A stretch of DNA of 64,000 nucleotides from Massilia sp. IC2-278 (GTDB lineage Bacteria > Pseudomonadota > Gammaproteobacteria > Burkholderiales > Burkholderiaceae_D). A program made the translations under genes and the position numbers. The notes below the pieces were generated by a model that saw nothing but the letters and a program-made list of their open reading frames with translations, searched no databases and was not told where the DNA came from. Positions 62,960 through 64,000 of the stretch are shown piece by piece (positions within the stretch are counted from its first letter, which is position 1; each line of letters starts with the position of its first letter). The stretch covers positions 1 to 64,000 of the forward strand of contig NZ_JAJFES010000011.1 of NCBI RefSeq assembly GCF_020708045.1, given 5' to 3'.

Positions 62960-63934
62960 TTGAATCATCCGGATCCCCGCATTTATGTCGCCGGTCACCG
63001 CGGCCTGGTCGGCTCGGCCATCGTACGTGCGCTGCAGGCGCGCGGCCACGCCAACCTCGTCATGCGCAGCCATGACGAACTCGAACTGACCGACCAGGCC
63101 CAGGTGCGTGCATTCTTCCGCAGCGAGCGTATCGACCAGGTCTACCTGGCGGCGGCCAGGGTGGGCGGCATCCACGCCAACAACACCTATCCCGCCGAAT
63201 TCATCTACGACAACCTGCTGGTGGAGACGAACGTCGTCCACGAAGCCTGGCGTGCCGGTGTGAAGAAGCTCCTGTTCCTCGGCTCGTCCTGCATCTATCC
63301 GCGTATGGCGCAGCAGCCGATCCAGGAAGACTACCTGATGGCCGGCGAGCTGGAACCGACCAATGAACCGTACGCGATCGCCAAGATCGCCGGCATTAAA
63401 TTGTGCGAGAGCTACAACCGCCAGTACGGCACCGATTACCGCAGCGTCATGCCCACCAACCTGTATGGACCGGGCGACAACTACCACCCCGAGAACAGCC
63501 ACGTGATCCCGGCCATGATCCGGCGCTTCCACGAGGCCAGGATGGGCGCCGTGCCCGAGGTCGCGATCTGGGGCAGCGGCAAGCCGATGCGCGAGTTCCT
63601 GTATGTGGACGACATGGCCGCCGCCAGCGTGCACGTGATGAACCTTCCGCTTGACGTCTATCGCGGCAGCACCGATCCCATGCATTCGCACCTGAACGTG
63701 GGCACCGGCGTGGATGTCAGCATCGCCGAACTGGCCGGGCTGGTGAGCGACGTGGTCGGCTACACGGGGCGCATCGTGTTCGACACCTCGCGCCCGGACG
63801 GCACGCCGCGCAAGCTGCTCGACGTATCGAAGCTGCATACGCTGGGCTGGCGCGCCAGCACGCCCCTGCGCGAAGGCTTGCGGCGCGCCTACGCGGCATT
63901 TCTCGAAACGCAGGCCGTGGAGACACCGGCCTGA
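62960..63934 (+). CDS. fcl: GDP-L-fucose synthase
   Basis: The product has 324 residues from a TTG start at 62960; CAGGAGGG (62948-62955) lies at the right distance and the protein then begins [20 protein letters not shown]. It is an extended SDR epimerase-reductase: Rossmann GHRGLVGSA (12-20), SSCIYP (109-114), Tyr138 and Lys142 (YAIAK). It converts GDP-4-keto-6-deoxymannose to GDP-fucose. GDP-mannose 4,6-dehydratase, its usual partner, is not seen and would be expected beyond the right edge. A 200-bp gap precedes it. Confidence 0.92.
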   Translation: MNHPDPRIYVAGHRGLVGSAIVRALQARGHANLVMRSHDELELTDQAQVRAFFRSERIDQVYLAAARVGGIHANNTYPAEFIYDNLLVETNVVHEAWRAGVKKLLFLGSSCIYPRMAQQPIQEDYLMAGELEPTNEPYAIAKIAGIKLCESYNRQYGTDYRSVMPTNLYGPGDNYHPENSHVIPAMIRRFHEARMGAVPEVAIWGSGKPMREFLYVDDMAAASVHVMNLPLDVYRGSTDPMHSHLNVGTGVDVSIAELAGLVSDVVGYTGRIVFDTSRPDGTPRKLLDVSKLHTLGWRASTPLREGLRRAYAAFLETQAVETPA

Positions 63935-64000
63935 ACCGGCACCAGGGCCGGCACGGGCATCGGCAGCAAATGTATCGGCAGTAATGCGGCGGCAGTAATG
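63935..64000. other. Right-edge intergenic sequence
   Basis: Contains a short irregular repeat (ATCGGCAGCAAATGT, ATCGGCAGTAATG, GGCGGCAGTAATG). No gene start can be called before the window ends. Confidence 0.4.

Overview
This is a GC-rich betaproteobacterial chromosome segment, most likely from Oxalobacteraceae and close to Massilia/Telluria. The evidence is gene content: lapA-lapB-rfaE1, exbB-exbD-lpxK-ycaR-kdsB-adk, an EpsL-type exosortase-associated exopolysaccharide locus, and a single Fe-superoxide dismutase. The assignment comes from protein motifs and gene order, not from a database search. I see about 54 protein genes, one tRNA (Arg, anticodon CCT), one cobalamin riboswitch, several intrinsic terminators, and no rRNA, CRISPR array or intact transposase.

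Layout. 0.4-2.9 kb: LPS-assembly genes lapA, lapB and heptose kinase rfaE1. 3.2-6.7 kb: a small exported ComEA-like protein, an M28 peptidase, cysM and a small HTH protein. 7.1-12.3 kb (minus): a tightly coupled MoxR / DUF58 / transglutaminase / MltB operon. 12.5-17.1 kb: an HDAC-like deacetylase, then two paralogous secreted hydrolase-like proteins flanking a membrane-anchored partner. 17.4-19.7 kb: a small membrane protein, GTPase YlqF and a DODA-type dioxygenase. 19.9-24.9 kb: a B12 riboswitch and its btuB-C-D-F operon. 25.3-30.3 kb: dsbA plus a small membrane protein, and an RstA/RstB-like two-component pair split by a MipA/OmpV outer-membrane module. 30.4-32.4 kb: an exported PLP enzyme paired with a lipoprotein RidA. 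32.7-34.7 kb: sodB and xseA. 34.7-36.0 kb: a 1.3-kb non-coding block with a seven-copy DnaA-box-like array. 36.0-42.3 kb: exbB, exbD, lpxK, a Trm112-like protein, kdsB, adk and a proton pyrophosphatase. 42.6-48.2 kb: a DsbA-family protein, a CoA-transferase, a low-complexity secreted protein, an SDR dehydrogenase and gamma-glutamyltransferase. 48.4-55.7 kb: a 1429-residue hybrid sensor kinase with a response regulator, then an aryl/acyl-CoA ligase with a MarR regulator. 55.8-63.9 kb: DedA, an ATP-grasp enzyme, tRNA-Arg, uup and the start of an exopolysaccharide locus (epsL, sugar-phosphate transferase, GDP-fucose synthase).

Themes. Much of the window serves the cell envelope: LPS heptose and Kdo supply, lipid A kinase, periplasmic quality control, TonB energisation with B12 uptake, murein lysis and exopolysaccharide export. 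Sixteen copies of a GTAG-type REP hairpin sit between genes, fifteen of them in the first 25.2 kb and mostly as inverted pairs.

The most unusual observations are: (1) seven copies of AATCAA-N36-TTnTCCACA with an invariant 36-base gap, upstream of exbB; (2) a Tat-exported lipoprotein PLP enzyme co-oriented with a lipoprotein RidA, apparently an enamine/imine-handling pair moved outside the cytoplasm; (3) the duplicated six-cysteine hydrolase-like proteins with a membrane-anchored partner between them; (4) an identical palindromic element in front of both the response-regulator and the kinase gene of the split two-component system.
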